Source of the DNA: Ferrovibrio sp. MS7
GTDB taxonomy: Bacteria; Pseudomonadota; Alphaproteobacteria; Ferrovibrionales; Ferrovibrionaceae
Direction of reading: 5' to 3'
DNA length: 64,000 nt
NCBI RefSeq assembly: GCF_038404985.1
Contig: NZ_JBBKBA010000001.1
Span: 710,001-774,000, forward strand
Positions 52,013 to 61,103 of this stretch are shown in pieces. Both the position numbers and the translations under genes were made by a program. Below the pieces are notes generated by a model. It saw only the letters and a list, made by a program, of their open reading frames with translations. It was not told where the DNA came from and did no database searches. Every line of letters begins with the position of its first letter. Position 1 is the first letter of the stretch.

Positions 52013-53743
52013 ATGACCAGGGCGGCAGGCAAAGTCGAGGGGGCTTATGGGCGGCTGAAGCTGCTCAGCGGCCTGGTGCTGTTCACCTTCCTCGGCACCC
52101 ATCTGCTCAACCACGCGCTCGGCCTGATCGCGCTCGATGCGGCGGAAGCCGGCGCGGTGTGGTTCAAGGCGCTGTGGCGCAACCCGCTCGGCACCCTGGT
52201 GCTTTACACGGCTTTCCTGCTGCATCCGCTGCTGGCGTTGTTCAACTGGCTGCGGCGCGGCCATTACCGCGGCCTGCCCTGGCAGGCCTGGACGCAATTG
52301 CTGCTCGGTCTCTGCCTGCCGCCGCTGGTCATCCTGCATATCGTCGGCACCCGTGGCCTGGCCGCCAGCCACGGTTTCAACGACAGCTATGCCGCGCTGA
52401 TGACCACTTTGTTCGTGCAGGATCCGCTGCTCGGCCTGCGCCAGAACCTGATGCTGCTGATCGCCTGGGGCCATGGCTGCATCGGCGTGTATTACTGGCT
52501 GCGGCTGAAGCCGGCCTTCGAGCGGCTATGGCCGCTGCTATTCGCCGCCGCTTTGCTGCTGCCGGCCTGCGCCATGCTCGGCTATCTCTCCATGGGCCGC
52601 GCCGTGCGCTTCATGCTGCGCGACCCGGACTGGTACGCGGCCTTCATCGACAGCCTGAATTATCCCGGCGAGGCGGCGGTGGCCGCTGCCTATCGCGTCG
52701 CCGAATGGGGCCAGATGGGTTCCGCCGGGCTGCTGCTCGCCGCCCTGCTTGGCCGTGTGCTGTGGGGGCTGATCCGCCGCCGCCATGGCGAAGTGACCCT
52801 GACCTATCCCGGTGGCCGCCATTGGCGCGGTAATGCCGGCAGCCTCAGCCTGCTGGAAGCCAGCCGCGCCATCGGCTTTCCTCATGCCGCCGTCTGCGGC
52901 GGCCAGGGCCGCTGCTCGACTTGTCGGGTAAAACTGTCTGGCCCCGGCATGGCAATGCTGCCGCCGCCATCCGACAGCGAGGCGGCGGTGCTGGAACGCA
53001 TCGCGGCACCGCCGGGCGTGCGGCTGGCCTGCCAGGTGACGCCACGCGGCGACCTTACCGTGGTGCCACTGCTGCCGGCCGGCGCCGGGCCGCGCGCCGC
53101 CTATGGCGGCGGCATGACCGCGCTGGCGCAGGGCTCGGAACGGCGCATCGCCATCCTGTTCTGCGACCTGCGCGGCTTCACGCAATTCTCCGAGGCGCGG
53201 CTGCCGTTCGACGTGGTGTTCGTGCTGAATCAGTATTTCAAGGCCATGGGCGAAGCGGTGGAAGCTTCCGGCGGCCGGCTCGACAAGTTCATCGGCGACG
53301 GCGTGATGGCTTTGTTCGGCCTCGAGAACACGCCGGCCGATGCCTGCCGCCAGGCGCTCGTCGCTGCCGATGCCATGGGCCGCGCCCTGGCGCAGTTGAA
53401 CGAGACGCTGCGCGCCTCGCTGGGGCAGGTGAACCGGGAGGCGCCGGAGCTTTTGCGTATCGGCATCGGCATCCATTGCGGCCGTGTCATCGTCGGCGAG
53501 ATGGGCCATGGCCGCGCCACCGGCCTGACCGCCGTGGGCGATGCGGTGAACACCGCCAGCCGGCTGGAAAGCGCCACCAAGGATTTCGCCGCCGAACTGG
53601 TGGTGTCGGCGGAAGTGACGCAGCGCGCCGGTCTCAGCCCGGCCGACCTTGAGGCCCAGGGCTGGCGCGAGGAAACCGTGACCTTGCGGGGCAAGAGCGA
53701 GGCTTTGCAGGTATTCGTGCGCGAGCGGCTGGCGCGGCAGTAA
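52013..53743 (+). CDS. Membrane cytochrome b-like / [2Fe-2S] ferredoxin / adenylate cyclase fusion
   Basis: A 576-residue class III adenylate cyclase with a redox-type membrane anchor. Six helices (about 17-38, 58-80, 92-113, 144-164, 172-194, 232-254) carry His30, His34, His71, His109 and His154, a succinate dehydrogenase cytochrome b-like pattern for heme b. A ferredoxin domain (about 258-352) has Cys295, Cys301, Cys304 and Cys340. The cyclase domain (about 376-570) has metal Asp385 (FCDLRGF) and Asp429 (KFIGDGVMALFG), adenine-selecting Lys425 and GDAVNTASRLE with the catalytic Asn and Arg. It probably makes cAMP in response to quinone or redox state; Sinorhizobium CyaC is a known heme relative (recollection). 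Confidence 0.93.
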   Translation: MTRAAGKVEGAYGRLKLLSGLVLFTFLGTHLLNHALGLIALDAAEAGAVWFKALWRNPLGTLVLYTAFLLHPLLALFNWLRRGHYRGLPWQAWTQLLLGLCLPPLVILHIVGTRGLAASHGFNDSYAALMTTLFVQDPLLGLRQNLMLLIAWGHGCIGVYYWLRLKPAFERLWPLLFAAALLLPACAMLGYLSMGRAVRFMLRDPDWYAAFIDSLNYPGEAAVAAAYRVAEWGQMGSAGLLLAALLGRVLWGLIRRRHGEVTLTYPGGRHWRGNAGSLSLLEASRAIGFPHAAVCGGQGRCSTCRVKLSGPGMAMLPPPSDSEAAVLERIAAPPGVRLACQVTPRGDLTVVPLLPAGAGPRAAYGGGMTALAQGSERRIAILFCDLRGFTQFSEARLPFDVVFVLNQYFKAMGEAVEASGGRLDKFIGDGVMALFGLENTPADACRQALVAADAMGRALAQLNETLRASLGQVNREAPELLRIGIGIHCGRVIVGEMGHGRATGLTAVGDAVNTASRLESATKDFAAELVVSAEVTQRAGLSPADLEAQGWREETVTLRGKSEALQVFVRERLARQ

Positions 53744-53788
53744 GCGGCGGGACTAGGCTCGGCTTATTGTCCAAGCCGGGAGAAGCCG

Positions 53789-54316
53789 ATGTCCCAGACC
53801 TTGAGTCACAGCAGCGACCATGACCTGCTGGATGAACTGCGCCGCCGCCGCCGGGCGCGTCGCCAGCATCTGCCGCTGGCGCCGGAGGAAACCAACGGCC
53901 TGCCCTCCGCCGCGCCGCGCAGCCTGGGCGAAAAGCTCGCCGATCTGGTGGCCGACCGTGTCGGTTCCTGGGGCTTCGTGGTCAGCCAGAGCCTGGTGCT
54001 GGCGCTCTGGATCATCGGCAATGCCTGGTTCGGCCGAGGCGCGTGGGATCCTTATCCCTTCATCCTGCTGAACCTGCTGCTGTCGTTCCAGGCCGCCTAC
54101 ACGGCGCCGATCATCATGATGAGCCAGAACCGCATGGCCGGGATCGACCGCCGCCGCGCCGAGCAGGATTACCAGGTGAATGTGAAGGCGGAACTGGAGA
54201 TCGAACTGCTGCACCAGAAGATCGACCTGCTGCGCGAGCAGGAGATCCTGGCGCTGACCAAGGCGGTGACGGCGCTGACAGCACAGCTTGAGACACGGTC
54301 GAGCGGCCCAGCCTGA
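53789..54316 (+). CDS. DUF1003 membrane protein
   Basis: A 175-residue protein. Two helices (about 67-87 WGFVVSQSLVLALWIIGNAW, and about 90-113 FILLNLLLSFQAAYTAPIIM) follow the conserved GEKLADLVADRVGSW. The C-terminal 55 residues form a coiled coil (LEIELLHQKIDLLREQEILA). Function unknown; often annotated cyclic-nucleotide-binding-like by context only. It lies 45 bp after the cyclase gene, so probably co-transcribed. Confidence 0.9.
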   Translation: MSQTLSHSSDHDLLDELRRRRRARRQHLPLAPEETNGLPSAAPRSLGEKLADLVADRVGSWGFVVSQSLVLALWIIGNAWFGRGAWDPYPFILLNLLLSFQAAYTAPIIMMSQNRMAGIDRRRAEQDYQVNVKAELEIELLHQKIDLLREQEILALTKAVTALTAQLETRSSGPA

Positions 54317-54378
54317 GCGGAAATGCCGAAAAACCAGGATAAACCCCGCCTGGACAGAAGCGACAGGGCAAAGAAAAA

Positions 54379-54421
54379 ATGCGAGTTGCGATTAATAATG
54401 CGAGTTATTCTTACTTGCATT
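54379..54421 (+). promoter_or_regulatory. Iron-box-like dyad upstream of the heme operon
   Basis: Arms AATGCGAGT (54397-54405) and ACTTGCATT (54413-54421) are complementary at 8 of 9 positions with a 7-base centre. The first arm recurs as AATGCGAGT at 54379-54387. The layout fits a Fur-type operator in a typical heme-uptake promoter. Confidence 0.65.
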
Positions 54422-54495
54422 AATCCGGGTTCGGCCTATACTCCCCCTCGCGACGCCGCTTTTTCTACCGGCGGTCGCCTGGGGTTATAGTCACG

Positions 54496-54687
54496 ATGAA
54501 CGCTGCCACCGAGCCGAAAGGGCCGGGAAATCAGATAGATGCTGCCATTTCGGGGCATAAGGACATGCCGCCGCGCCTGGATGCGCGCCGGCTGTTCGGG
54601 GCTGCCCGGGAAGTCATCATCGAACATGAAGGCGCGGATTACCGTTTGCGGCTGACCGCGAACGGCAAGCTTATCCTGACCAAATAA
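54496..54687 (+). CDS. hemP: Hemin uptake protein HemP
   Basis: A 63-residue HemP-family protein. The signature LFGAAREVIIEHEGADYRLR ending in TANGKLILTK is intact. HemP is a small conserved factor found first in heme-uptake operons; in some bacteria it activates receptor expression. Here too it leads the operon behind the iron-box dyad. Confidence 0.93.
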   Translation: MNAATEPKGPGNQIDAAISGHKDMPPRLDARRLFGAAREVIIEHEGADYRLRLTANGKLILTK

Positions 54688-54819
54688 CCCGCAGCACCTG
54701 TAGGTACGTCAGCCAGCCACCCCGGCGCCGCATTGTCAGCGGCAACCCACGGTAGCCAGCCAGCCAAAGTCCGTTCCATTCGTCCGCCGGCTGGCGGGTC
54801 ATACCGGGGGTTTGTCCGT

Positions 54820-57042
54820 ATGCTGTCTTTCCGTCTTTCTCATGCCTCGCGCCGCCTCATGCTGCTGGCGCTGCTCGGCTCGACCGCGCTGGCGCCGCTG
54901 GCTGTGTATGCCCAGCAGGCGCAGCAGCAGCCGGCCCAACAGCAGCCTACCGGCGTGCCGACCGTGCTCGACACCGTGACCAGCGTCGGCGACCGCGTCG
55001 AGCGTCCGGTCGGCGAAAGCACCAGCACCATCACGGTGATCGACGAGGACAAGATCGACAAACAGAACCTGCACCGCATGCAGGACCTGTTCCGTGATGA
55101 ACCCGGCGTCAACGTGCTGAACGATCCGCGCCGCGCCGGCGCCGGCTCGTTCAATATCCGCGGCATCCAGGATAACCGCATCCTGATGCAGGTGGATGGC
55201 ACCCGCCTGCCGGACATGCCGGGCGGCATCCTGCTGCGCGGCGGCGGCTTCACGCCTTATACCCGCGACATGGTGGATTTCGACAGCCTGAAGCGCGTCG
55301 AGGTGCTGCGCGGCCCGGCCTCGGCCAGCTATGGCTCGGATGCGCTCGGCGGCGTGGTCAGCTACGTGACCAAGGACCCGACGGATTTCCTCAGCAATGG
55401 CCGCGACCTCTTCTACTCGCTCAAGCTCGGCTACGACACCATCGATTCGAGTTTCTCGCAGACCGGCACGGCGGCGACGCGCGTCGGCAACATGTCGATG
55501 CTCGGCATCTTCACCCATCGCGACGGCAGCGAGCTGGATTCCAAGGGCCGCATCAACGAGCAGGATTACCAGGGCAACAACCTGCTCGGCAAAATGGCCT
55601 GGGAAGGCGCTTCCAGCCGCTGGGTGCTGACCGGCGAATTCTTCCAGCGCGATGTCAACATCCCGAATATCGCCAACGAACTCACCGCAACGATCCGCTC
55701 CTCCTCGGCGCAGGACAGCACGGAACGCTGGCGCTTGTCGCTCGGCCAGACGCATTTCGATCCGATCGGCTTCGTCGATAAGTTCGACTGGAAGCTCTAC
55801 TACACCCAGTTCGAACGCGTCGATTACCGCGTGCAGACCCGCACCGGACCGCCGGTGCAGTTCCACAATTACCGCCAGACCAACGACCAGTGGATCGGCG
55901 GCGTGGAAACCCAGCTCACCAGCAATACCGACTGGTTCGGCGTGCAGAACACGCTGCTCTATGGCCTGTCGTTCAATGTCACCGGCACCGAGCGCCTGCG
56001 TGAATATGCCCGCATCAACGCCGCCACCGGGGCGCTGATCAGCAACACCACGGCCGATGGTGCGCTCACGCCCAGCCGCTACTTCCCGAATACGCTGACC
56101 ATGCAGGGCGGCCTTTTCGGCCAGGATGAGATCAAGCTCGGCAGCCTGACCATCACGCCCGGCCTGCGTGCCGATTATTACGACATGAACCCGATGCCCG
56201 ATGCGATCTACCGCATCAATCCATCGGTGCAGCAGCCGCGCGCCATCACCGAAATTGCGCTGTCGCCGAAGCTTGGCCTGAATTACGAGTTCAACAAGGT
56301 CTATTCGGTATTCGCGCAATATGCCCATGGCTTCCGCGCGCCACCCTACGACGATGCCAATACCGGCTTCCGTAACACGGTCGGCCCGATCTCGTATGAA
56401 TTCATCCCGAATCCGAACCTGGAGCCGGAAACCAGCCGGGGCGTGGAAATCGGCACGCGCGGCAAATTCGCCAACGGCTCGAGCTATCAGGTTTCGAGCT
56501 TCTATAACCGCTACAAGAATTTCATCGACATGGTGACGCTGGTGGAGCCGGTCGTCGGCACCACCGGCCAGTACCAGGCGCAGAATCTGAGCGAGGTGGA
56601 AATCTACGGCGCCGAGCTGCGTGGCGACTGGCGCTTCCTGCCGGAATGGGCGCTGAATGGCGGCATCGCCTATGCGGTGGGCGAGAATCTGCAATCCAAC
56701 GTGCCGATCAATTCGGTGGCGCCGCTTACCTTCACCGCTGGCCTTGGCTACGACACCATCGATGGCCTGTGGGGCGCGCGCCTCGATGCCAAGCATGTGT
56801 TCAAGCATGACCGCGTCACCGCCGCCAACCAGTACAAGACCAAGGCCTACACCACGCTCGATCTGTCGGCCTACTACAATCCGCTCGACTGGGTGACGAT
56901 CCGCGCCGGCATCTACAATCTGCTCGACAAATCCTATGTCAACTTCGCCGATGTGCAGGGCCTGACGCCGTCTGCCACCGTGCCGGGCGACTATTACCAG
57001 GCCGGCCGCTCAGCGGCGATCAACGTCACCATGCGGTGGTAA
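54820..57042 (+). CDS. TonB-dependent heme receptor
   Basis: A 740-residue outer-membrane receptor. The ATG at 54820 begins a signal peptide (LMLLALLGSTALAPLAVYAQ). A Gln/Pro linker, TonB box-like region and plug domain follow (TSVGDRVERPVGESTSTITV; GSFNIRGIQDNRILMQVDGT). The heme-receptor FRAP box is present as HGFRAPPYDDANTGF and the NPNL motif as NPNLEPETS. The C-terminus ends in RW. It imports heme across the outer membrane with the TonB encoded next. Confidence 0.93.
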   Translation: MLSFRLSHASRRLMLLALLGSTALAPLAVYAQQAQQQPAQQQPTGVPTVLDTVTSVGDRVERPVGESTSTITVIDEDKIDKQNLHRMQDLFRDEPGVNVLNDPRRAGAGSFNIRGIQDNRILMQVDGTRLPDMPGGILLRGGGFTPYTRDMVDFDSLKRVEVLRGPASASYGSDALGGVVSYVTKDPTDFLSNGRDLFYSLKLGYDTIDSSFSQTGTAATRVGNMSMLGIFTHRDGSELDSKGRINEQDYQGNNLLGKMAWEGASSRWVLTGEFFQRDVNIPNIANELTATIRSSSAQDSTERWRLSLGQTHFDPIGFVDKFDWKLYYTQFERVDYRVQTRTGPPVQFHNYRQTNDQWIGGVETQLTSNTDWFGVQNTLLYGLSFNVTGTERLREYARINAATGALISNTTADGALTPSRYFPNTLTMQGGLFGQDEIKLGSLTITPGLRADYYDMNPMPDAIYRINPSVQQPRAITEIALSPKLGLNYEFNKVYSVFAQYAHGFRAPPYDDANTGFRNTVGPISYEFIPNPNLEPETSRGVEIGTRGKFANGSSYQVSSFYNRYKNFIDMVTLVEPVVGTTGQYQAQNLSEVEIYGAELRGDWRFLPEWALNGGIAYAVGENLQSNVPINSVAPLTFTAGLGYDTIDGLWGARLDAKHVFKHDRVTAANQYKTKAYTTLDLSAYYNPLDWVTIRAGIYNLLDKSYVNFADVQGLTPSATVPGDYYQAGRSAAINVTMRW

Positions 57043-57107
57043 CGCGATGCGAAAGCGAAACCTGATGCGCATGCGAATGCCGATGTGACCCGAGGCGCCG
57101 CGCGGAG

Positions 57108-58073
57108 ATGCTTTTCCCACCAAACCCGCGGCTACCCTCCCCACCCGGCAGTGCGATGGCACTGCCGGGTGTCGCCATTCTGTCGGCAGCGCAGCCGCCG
57201 CTCTCTCACCACGCGCCGCTGTCGCAGCGCGGCATGCCGCTGCTCTGCTCGCTGGCCATGCATGGCCTGCTGTTCGCCGCCGCCCTGTGGCTCAGCCTGC
57301 CGAAACCGAGCCATGCGCCGCGCCCCGAACCCTTCATGACGGTGCAGTTCGTCGCCGCGCCACCCGCTCCCGTGGCGGTATCGGCTCCAGCGCAGGCGGT
57401 GGCACCGCCGCCACCAGTGCCTGAGCCGGAAACGGCGGTGCGTGAGGTGACGCCCGAGCCTGCTGTCGAGGCACCGCCGCCGTTGGTGACACAAAGTGCC
57501 GCCGACAGTGTGCCGCCGCTGCCCCCACGGATGGCGCCCCAGCCTGTGGTGAAACCCAAGCCGCAGCCGCGCGTTGCCGCCAGGCCGCCGGAAGCCAAGC
57601 CAGTCGAAACGAAAGCGGTGGAGACCAAGCCGGCCGAGACACCGCCAAGCGAAGTGGCCGCCGTGCCGCAGCCTGTGCCACAGCGCATGGAAGCCCCGCC
57701 AGCCATGGCTGCACCGGCTGCAACGGAAGCGCCCGTTGCCGCCCCTGCTGCGATTGCCGCTGCGGCGCCGGCCGAAACCCAGAGCAACGAACCGCCTGTG
57801 CTGCGCCATCCCGGTTTCCGCAACCGGCCGCAGCCGCCGGTCTATCCAGTGCGCGCACGCCAGATGGAACAGGAAGGCGTGTCCGTGGTGCGGGCCCTGA
57901 TCGACCCGGAAGGCCAGTCGCGCGAAGTGCGGCTATGGCGTTCGTCCGGCTACGAGATGCTTGACCAGGCGGCGCTCAATGCGGTGCGCGGCTGGGCCTT
58001 CAATGCTGCCCGCGTCGGCGACCGGCCGGTGCTGGCCTGGGTCGAGATACCGGTTCAATTCAAACTGCGCTGA
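57108..58073 (+). CDS. tonB: TonB-family energy transducer
   Basis: About 321 residues; the start is uncertain, as Met43 (57234) is just before the helix (CSLAMHGLLFAAALWLSL) and could be the true start. The middle is a long Pro/Ala/Glu/Lys spacer (for example KPVETKAVETKPAETPPSEV). The C-terminal domain has YPVRARQMEQEGVSVVRALI, then SGYEMLDQAALNAVRGWAF, the normal TonB fold. No exbB or exbD is in this operon. Its stop touches the next frame. Confidence 0.92.
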   Translation: MLFPPNPRLPSPPGSAMALPGVAILSAAQPPLSHHAPLSQRGMPLLCSLAMHGLLFAAALWLSLPKPSHAPRPEPFMTVQFVAAPPAPVAVSAPAQAVAPPPPVPEPETAVREVTPEPAVEAPPPLVTQSAADSVPPLPPRMAPQPVVKPKPQPRVAARPPEAKPVETKAVETKPAETPPSEVAAVPQPVPQRMEAPPAMAAPAATEAPVAAPAAIAAAAPAETQSNEPPVLRHPGFRNRPQPPVYPVRARQMEQEGVSVVRALIDPEGQSREVRLWRSSGYEMLDQAALNAVRGWAFNAARVGDRPVLAWVEIPVQFKLR

Positions 58074-58099
58074 TGCGTTTACCCACAGAGGAGCCCGCC

Positions 58100-59167
58100 A
58101 TGTCCGCCAGCCAAACTCTCAGCCAAGAATGGTCCGCCTTGCGCGAGGCCGAACCGGCCCTCCGCATCCGCGATGCCGCCCGCCGCCTCGGTGTTTCCGA
58201 AGCCGCCCTGCTTGCCACCCGCGTCGGCACGCCGGTCGCTGCAGGCGGCGTTGAGCGCCTCAAGGGTCCGTGGTCCGATATCATCGCTGCCGTGCCAGGC
58301 CTGGGCGACGTGATGGCGCTGACCCGCAACGACAGCGTGGTGCATGAGCGCCATGGCACTTATGGCGAGCTTGGCCTGCAGGGCCATGTCGGCCTGATCG
58401 TCGGCGAGGATATCGATCTGCGTATCTTCTTCGGCCCCTGGGCGCATGGCTTCGCCGTCGCCGAGGAAACCAAGGCCGGCCTGCGCCAGTCGCTGCAATT
58501 CTTCGATGCCCAGGGCAACGCGGTGCACAAGATCTACGCCACCAATCACACTGACGCGGCGGCTTTCGCCGCATTGGTGGCGCGCTTCCGCAACGACGAC
58601 CAGTCGAGCGATTTCGCCGCCCTGCCAGGCAAGGAACCGGAAGCGCCGCGCGCCGATGCCGAGATTGACATTGCCGCCTTGCGCGAAGGCTGGACCAACC
58701 TGCGCGACACCCATGATTTCTTCGGCCTGCTGCGCCAGCACAAGGTGGCGCGCGAGCAGGCTTTCCGCCTCGCCGGCCCGCGTTTCGCGCAGCGCCTTGG
58801 CAATGACGCAGCGCGCCGTATGCTGGAAGCCGCTGCCGCGCAGGAACTGCCGATCATGGTCTTCGTCGGCAATCACGGCATGATTCAGATCCATACCGGC
58901 CCGGTGAAGAAGCTGGTGCCAACGGGTCCGTGGTTCAACGTGCTGGATCCGCTGTTCAACCTGCATCTGCGCGAGGATGCCATCGCCTCCTCCTGGCTGG
59001 TGCGCAAGCCCAGCGTGGACGGCACCGTCACTTCGGTGGAGCTTTTCGATACCAAGGGCGAGCTGATCGTGTCCTTCTTCGGCAAGCGCAAGCCGGGCCA
59101 GCCGGAGCTGGAGCCGTGGCGCGACCTGGCGGAAGCCCTGGTCAATAGCGACAAGGCCGCTGCGTGA
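58100..59167 (+). CDS. hmuS: Cytoplasmic heme-utilisation protein HmuS/HemS
   Basis: A 355-residue protein with two homologous halves. GAGGAG precedes the ATG at 58100. The half-repeats are seen as FFGPWAHGFAVAEETKAG in the first and NLHLREDAIASSWLVRKPS in the second. The heme His lies in HGMIQIHTGPVKKL. It takes heme from the ABC importer and may degrade or store it. Its end overlaps the hmuT start. Confidence 0.94.
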   Translation: MSASQTLSQEWSALREAEPALRIRDAARRLGVSEAALLATRVGTPVAAGGVERLKGPWSDIIAAVPGLGDVMALTRNDSVVHERHGTYGELGLQGHVGLIVGEDIDLRIFFGPWAHGFAVAEETKAGLRQSLQFFDAQGNAVHKIYATNHTDAAAFAALVARFRNDDQSSDFAALPGKEPEAPRADAEIDIAALREGWTNLRDTHDFFGLLRQHKVAREQAFRLAGPRFAQRLGNDAARRMLEAAAAQELPIMVFVGNHGMIQIHTGPVKKLVPTGPWFNVLDPLFNLHLREDAIASSWLVRKPSVDGTVTSVELFDTKGELIVSFFGKRKPGQPELEPWRDLAEALVNSDKAAA

Positions 59168-60054
59168 TGCGGAGCCGGCTGAACCGCCGCGCGCTGCTGC
59201 GCGGCACGGCCGCCGCTGCGGCGGCTCTCGCACTGCCCGGCGCGGCCCATGCAGCGGCGCCGGAGCGACTGGTAGTGGCCGGCGGCGCCCTCACCGAGAT
59301 GGTCTACCGTCTCGGCGCGGAGAAATCGCTGGTCGGCGTCGATACCACCAGCCTGTATCCCAACGATACGTTCAAGCTGCCGAAGATCGGCTATTTCCGC
59401 CAGCTCAGCGCGGAAGGTATCCTGTCGCTCAACCCGTCGCTACTGCTGGTGACCGATCAGGCCGGGCCGCCGGCGGCGCTCGAGCGGCTGCGTGCCATCA
59501 AGCTGCCGCTCACGGTGATCCCGGAAACCCTGCATGTCGCCGATGTGCCGGAGAAGATGCGGCTGGTCGGCGCGGCGCTGGACCGCAAGGCCGAAGGCGA
59601 ACGCCAGGCCAGCCTGATCCGGGCCGAGATCGAGGCGGTGAATGCGGCGGTGGCCAGGCTGACAGCACGGCCGCGCGTGCTGTTCCTGATGAGCATCACC
59701 GATGGCCGGCTGCTGGCCGGCGGTGACATCACGGCGGCGGAAAGCATGATCCGCTTCGCCGGCGGGCGTAACGCCGTGGTCGGCTCGACTGGCTACAAGC
59801 CGATCTCCGCCGAGGCCGCCTTCGCCGCCGACCCGGATTACATCCTGCTCTCGGATCAGAGCCTGGAAGCCTTGGGCGGCATCGAGGCAATGCGCAAGCT
59901 GCCGCAGCTTAGCGGATTGAAGGCGTTGCGCGAGAACCGCGTCGTCACGCTCGATATGCTGTACCTGCTGGCGCTGGGGCCGCGCGTCGCCCATGCTGGC
60001 CGTGATCTGGCCGCCGCGCTGCATCCCGGCGCCACGCTGCCGCGTTTTGCATGA
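59167..60054 (+). CDS. hmuT: Heme ABC transporter periplasmic binding protein
   Basis: A 295-residue cluster III binding protein. The ATG at 59167 overlaps the hmuS stop (TGATG). The signal has NRRALLRGTAAAAAALALPG, a Tat-like twin Arg. Typical features: VAGGALTEMVYRLGAEKSLV, NPSLLLVTDQAGP, and a late SGLKALRENRVVTLDMLYLL. It delivers heme to HmuUV. Confidence 0.93.
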   Translation: MRSRLNRRALLRGTAAAAAALALPGAAHAAAPERLVVAGGALTEMVYRLGAEKSLVGVDTTSLYPNDTFKLPKIGYFRQLSAEGILSLNPSLLLVTDQAGPPAALERLRAIKLPLTVIPETLHVADVPEKMRLVGAALDRKAEGERQASLIRAEIEAVNAAVARLTARPRVLFLMSITDGRLLAGGDITAAESMIRFAGGRNAVVGSTGYKPISAEAAFAADPDYILLSDQSLEALGGIEAMRKLPQLSGLKALRENRVVTLDMLYLLALGPRVAHAGRDLAAALHPGATLPRFA

Positions 60055-61103
60055 GTGAACGGATGATGACGGATGCGCTGCCGCGCCGGTTGGCGTTCGC
60101 CTGGTCGGCCGGCTTGTTGCTGGCGGTGTTTCTGGCCTGCGTGCTGCTGGTCAGCCTGGCCGTCGGCCCGGTGCCGCTGAAGCTGGCCGAGGTGGTCCGC
60201 GCGCTGCTCGGCCTCGATGCCGATGCCCGCGCCGAAGCCATCGTATGGCATCTGCGTTTGCCGCGCAGCCTGATGGCCGGCCTGATCGGCGCGGCTTTGG
60301 GCATTGCCGGCGCGCTGATGCAGGGCCTGTTCCGCAACCCGATGGCCGATCCCGGCCTGGTCGGCGTCACCGGCGGCGCCGGCTTGAGCGCCGCTTCCGC
60401 CATTGTCTTCGCCGGCTGGCTCTATCCGGCGGCCTGGCAGCCGGTGATGCTGCCGGGGCTGGCCTTCGCTGGCGGCCTCGCCGTCACGCTGATGGTCTAT
60501 CGCTTCTCGCAGGTCGAAGGCCGCACCGCCATCACCATGCTGCTGCTCGCCGGCATCGCGCTGAATGCCATCGCCTCCTCCGGCATCGGCATGATGAGTT
60601 TCCTCTCCGATGACCGGCAATTGCGCGACATCACCTTCTGGCTGCTCGGCAGCGTGGCCGGCGCCACCTGGGGCAAGCTGATGCTGCTGGCACCTTTCGC
60701 GCTGCTGCCGATCCTGCTGGCGCCCTGGCTGGCGCGCGCGCTGGATGCCTTCAATCTCGGCGAACGCGAGGCGGCGCATCTCGGCTTCCCGATCGAGCGC
60801 GTCAAGAGCAGTGTCTGCTTCGCCGTGGCATTGGCTGCCGGCGGCGCCGTGGCCTTCAGCGGCATCATCGCCTTCATCGGCCTGGTGGTGCCGCATCTGG
60901 TGCGGCTGTGGCTCGGGCCGGGGCATCGCCGGCTGCTGCCCTGCTCGGCGCTGGCCGGCGCCAGCCTGCTGATTCTCGCCGATACAGTGGCGCGCACCAT
61001 CGCGGCGCCGGCGGAACTTCCTGTTGGCCTGCTCACCGCGCTGATCGGCGCGCCGTTCTTCCTCGCCCTGCTGCTGCGTCAGCGCAAGGAGCTGGCAGTA
61101 TGA
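60051..61103 (+). CDS. hmuU: Heme ABC transporter permease
   Basis: A 350-residue FecCD/BtuC-type permease with about ten helices. Markers: RLPRSLMAGLIGAALGIAGA, LMQGLFRNPMADPGLVGVTG and FIGLVVPHLVRLWLG. It overlaps hmuT and hmuV by ATGA. Confidence 0.95.
   Translation: MSERMMTDALPRRLAFAWSAGLLLAVFLACVLLVSLAVGPVPLKLAEVVRALLGLDADARAEAIVWHLRLPRSLMAGLIGAALGIAGALMQGLFRNPMADPGLVGVTGGAGLSAASAIVFAGWLYPAAWQPVMLPGLAFAGGLAVTLMVYRFSQVEGRTAITMLLLAGIALNAIASSGIGMMSFLSDDRQLRDITFWLLGSVAGATWGKLMLLAPFALLPILLAPWLARALDAFNLGEREAAHLGFPIERVKSSVCFAVALAAGGAVAFSGIIAFIGLVVPHLVRLWLGPGHRRLLPCSALAGASLLILADTVARTIAAPAELPVGLLTALIGAPFFLALLLRQRKELAV

Noticed and set aside
54799-56808. 669-codon minus-strand frame opposite the heme receptor
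   Set aside because: The receptor has signal peptide, plug and FRAP/NPNL motifs; the antisense frame has none.
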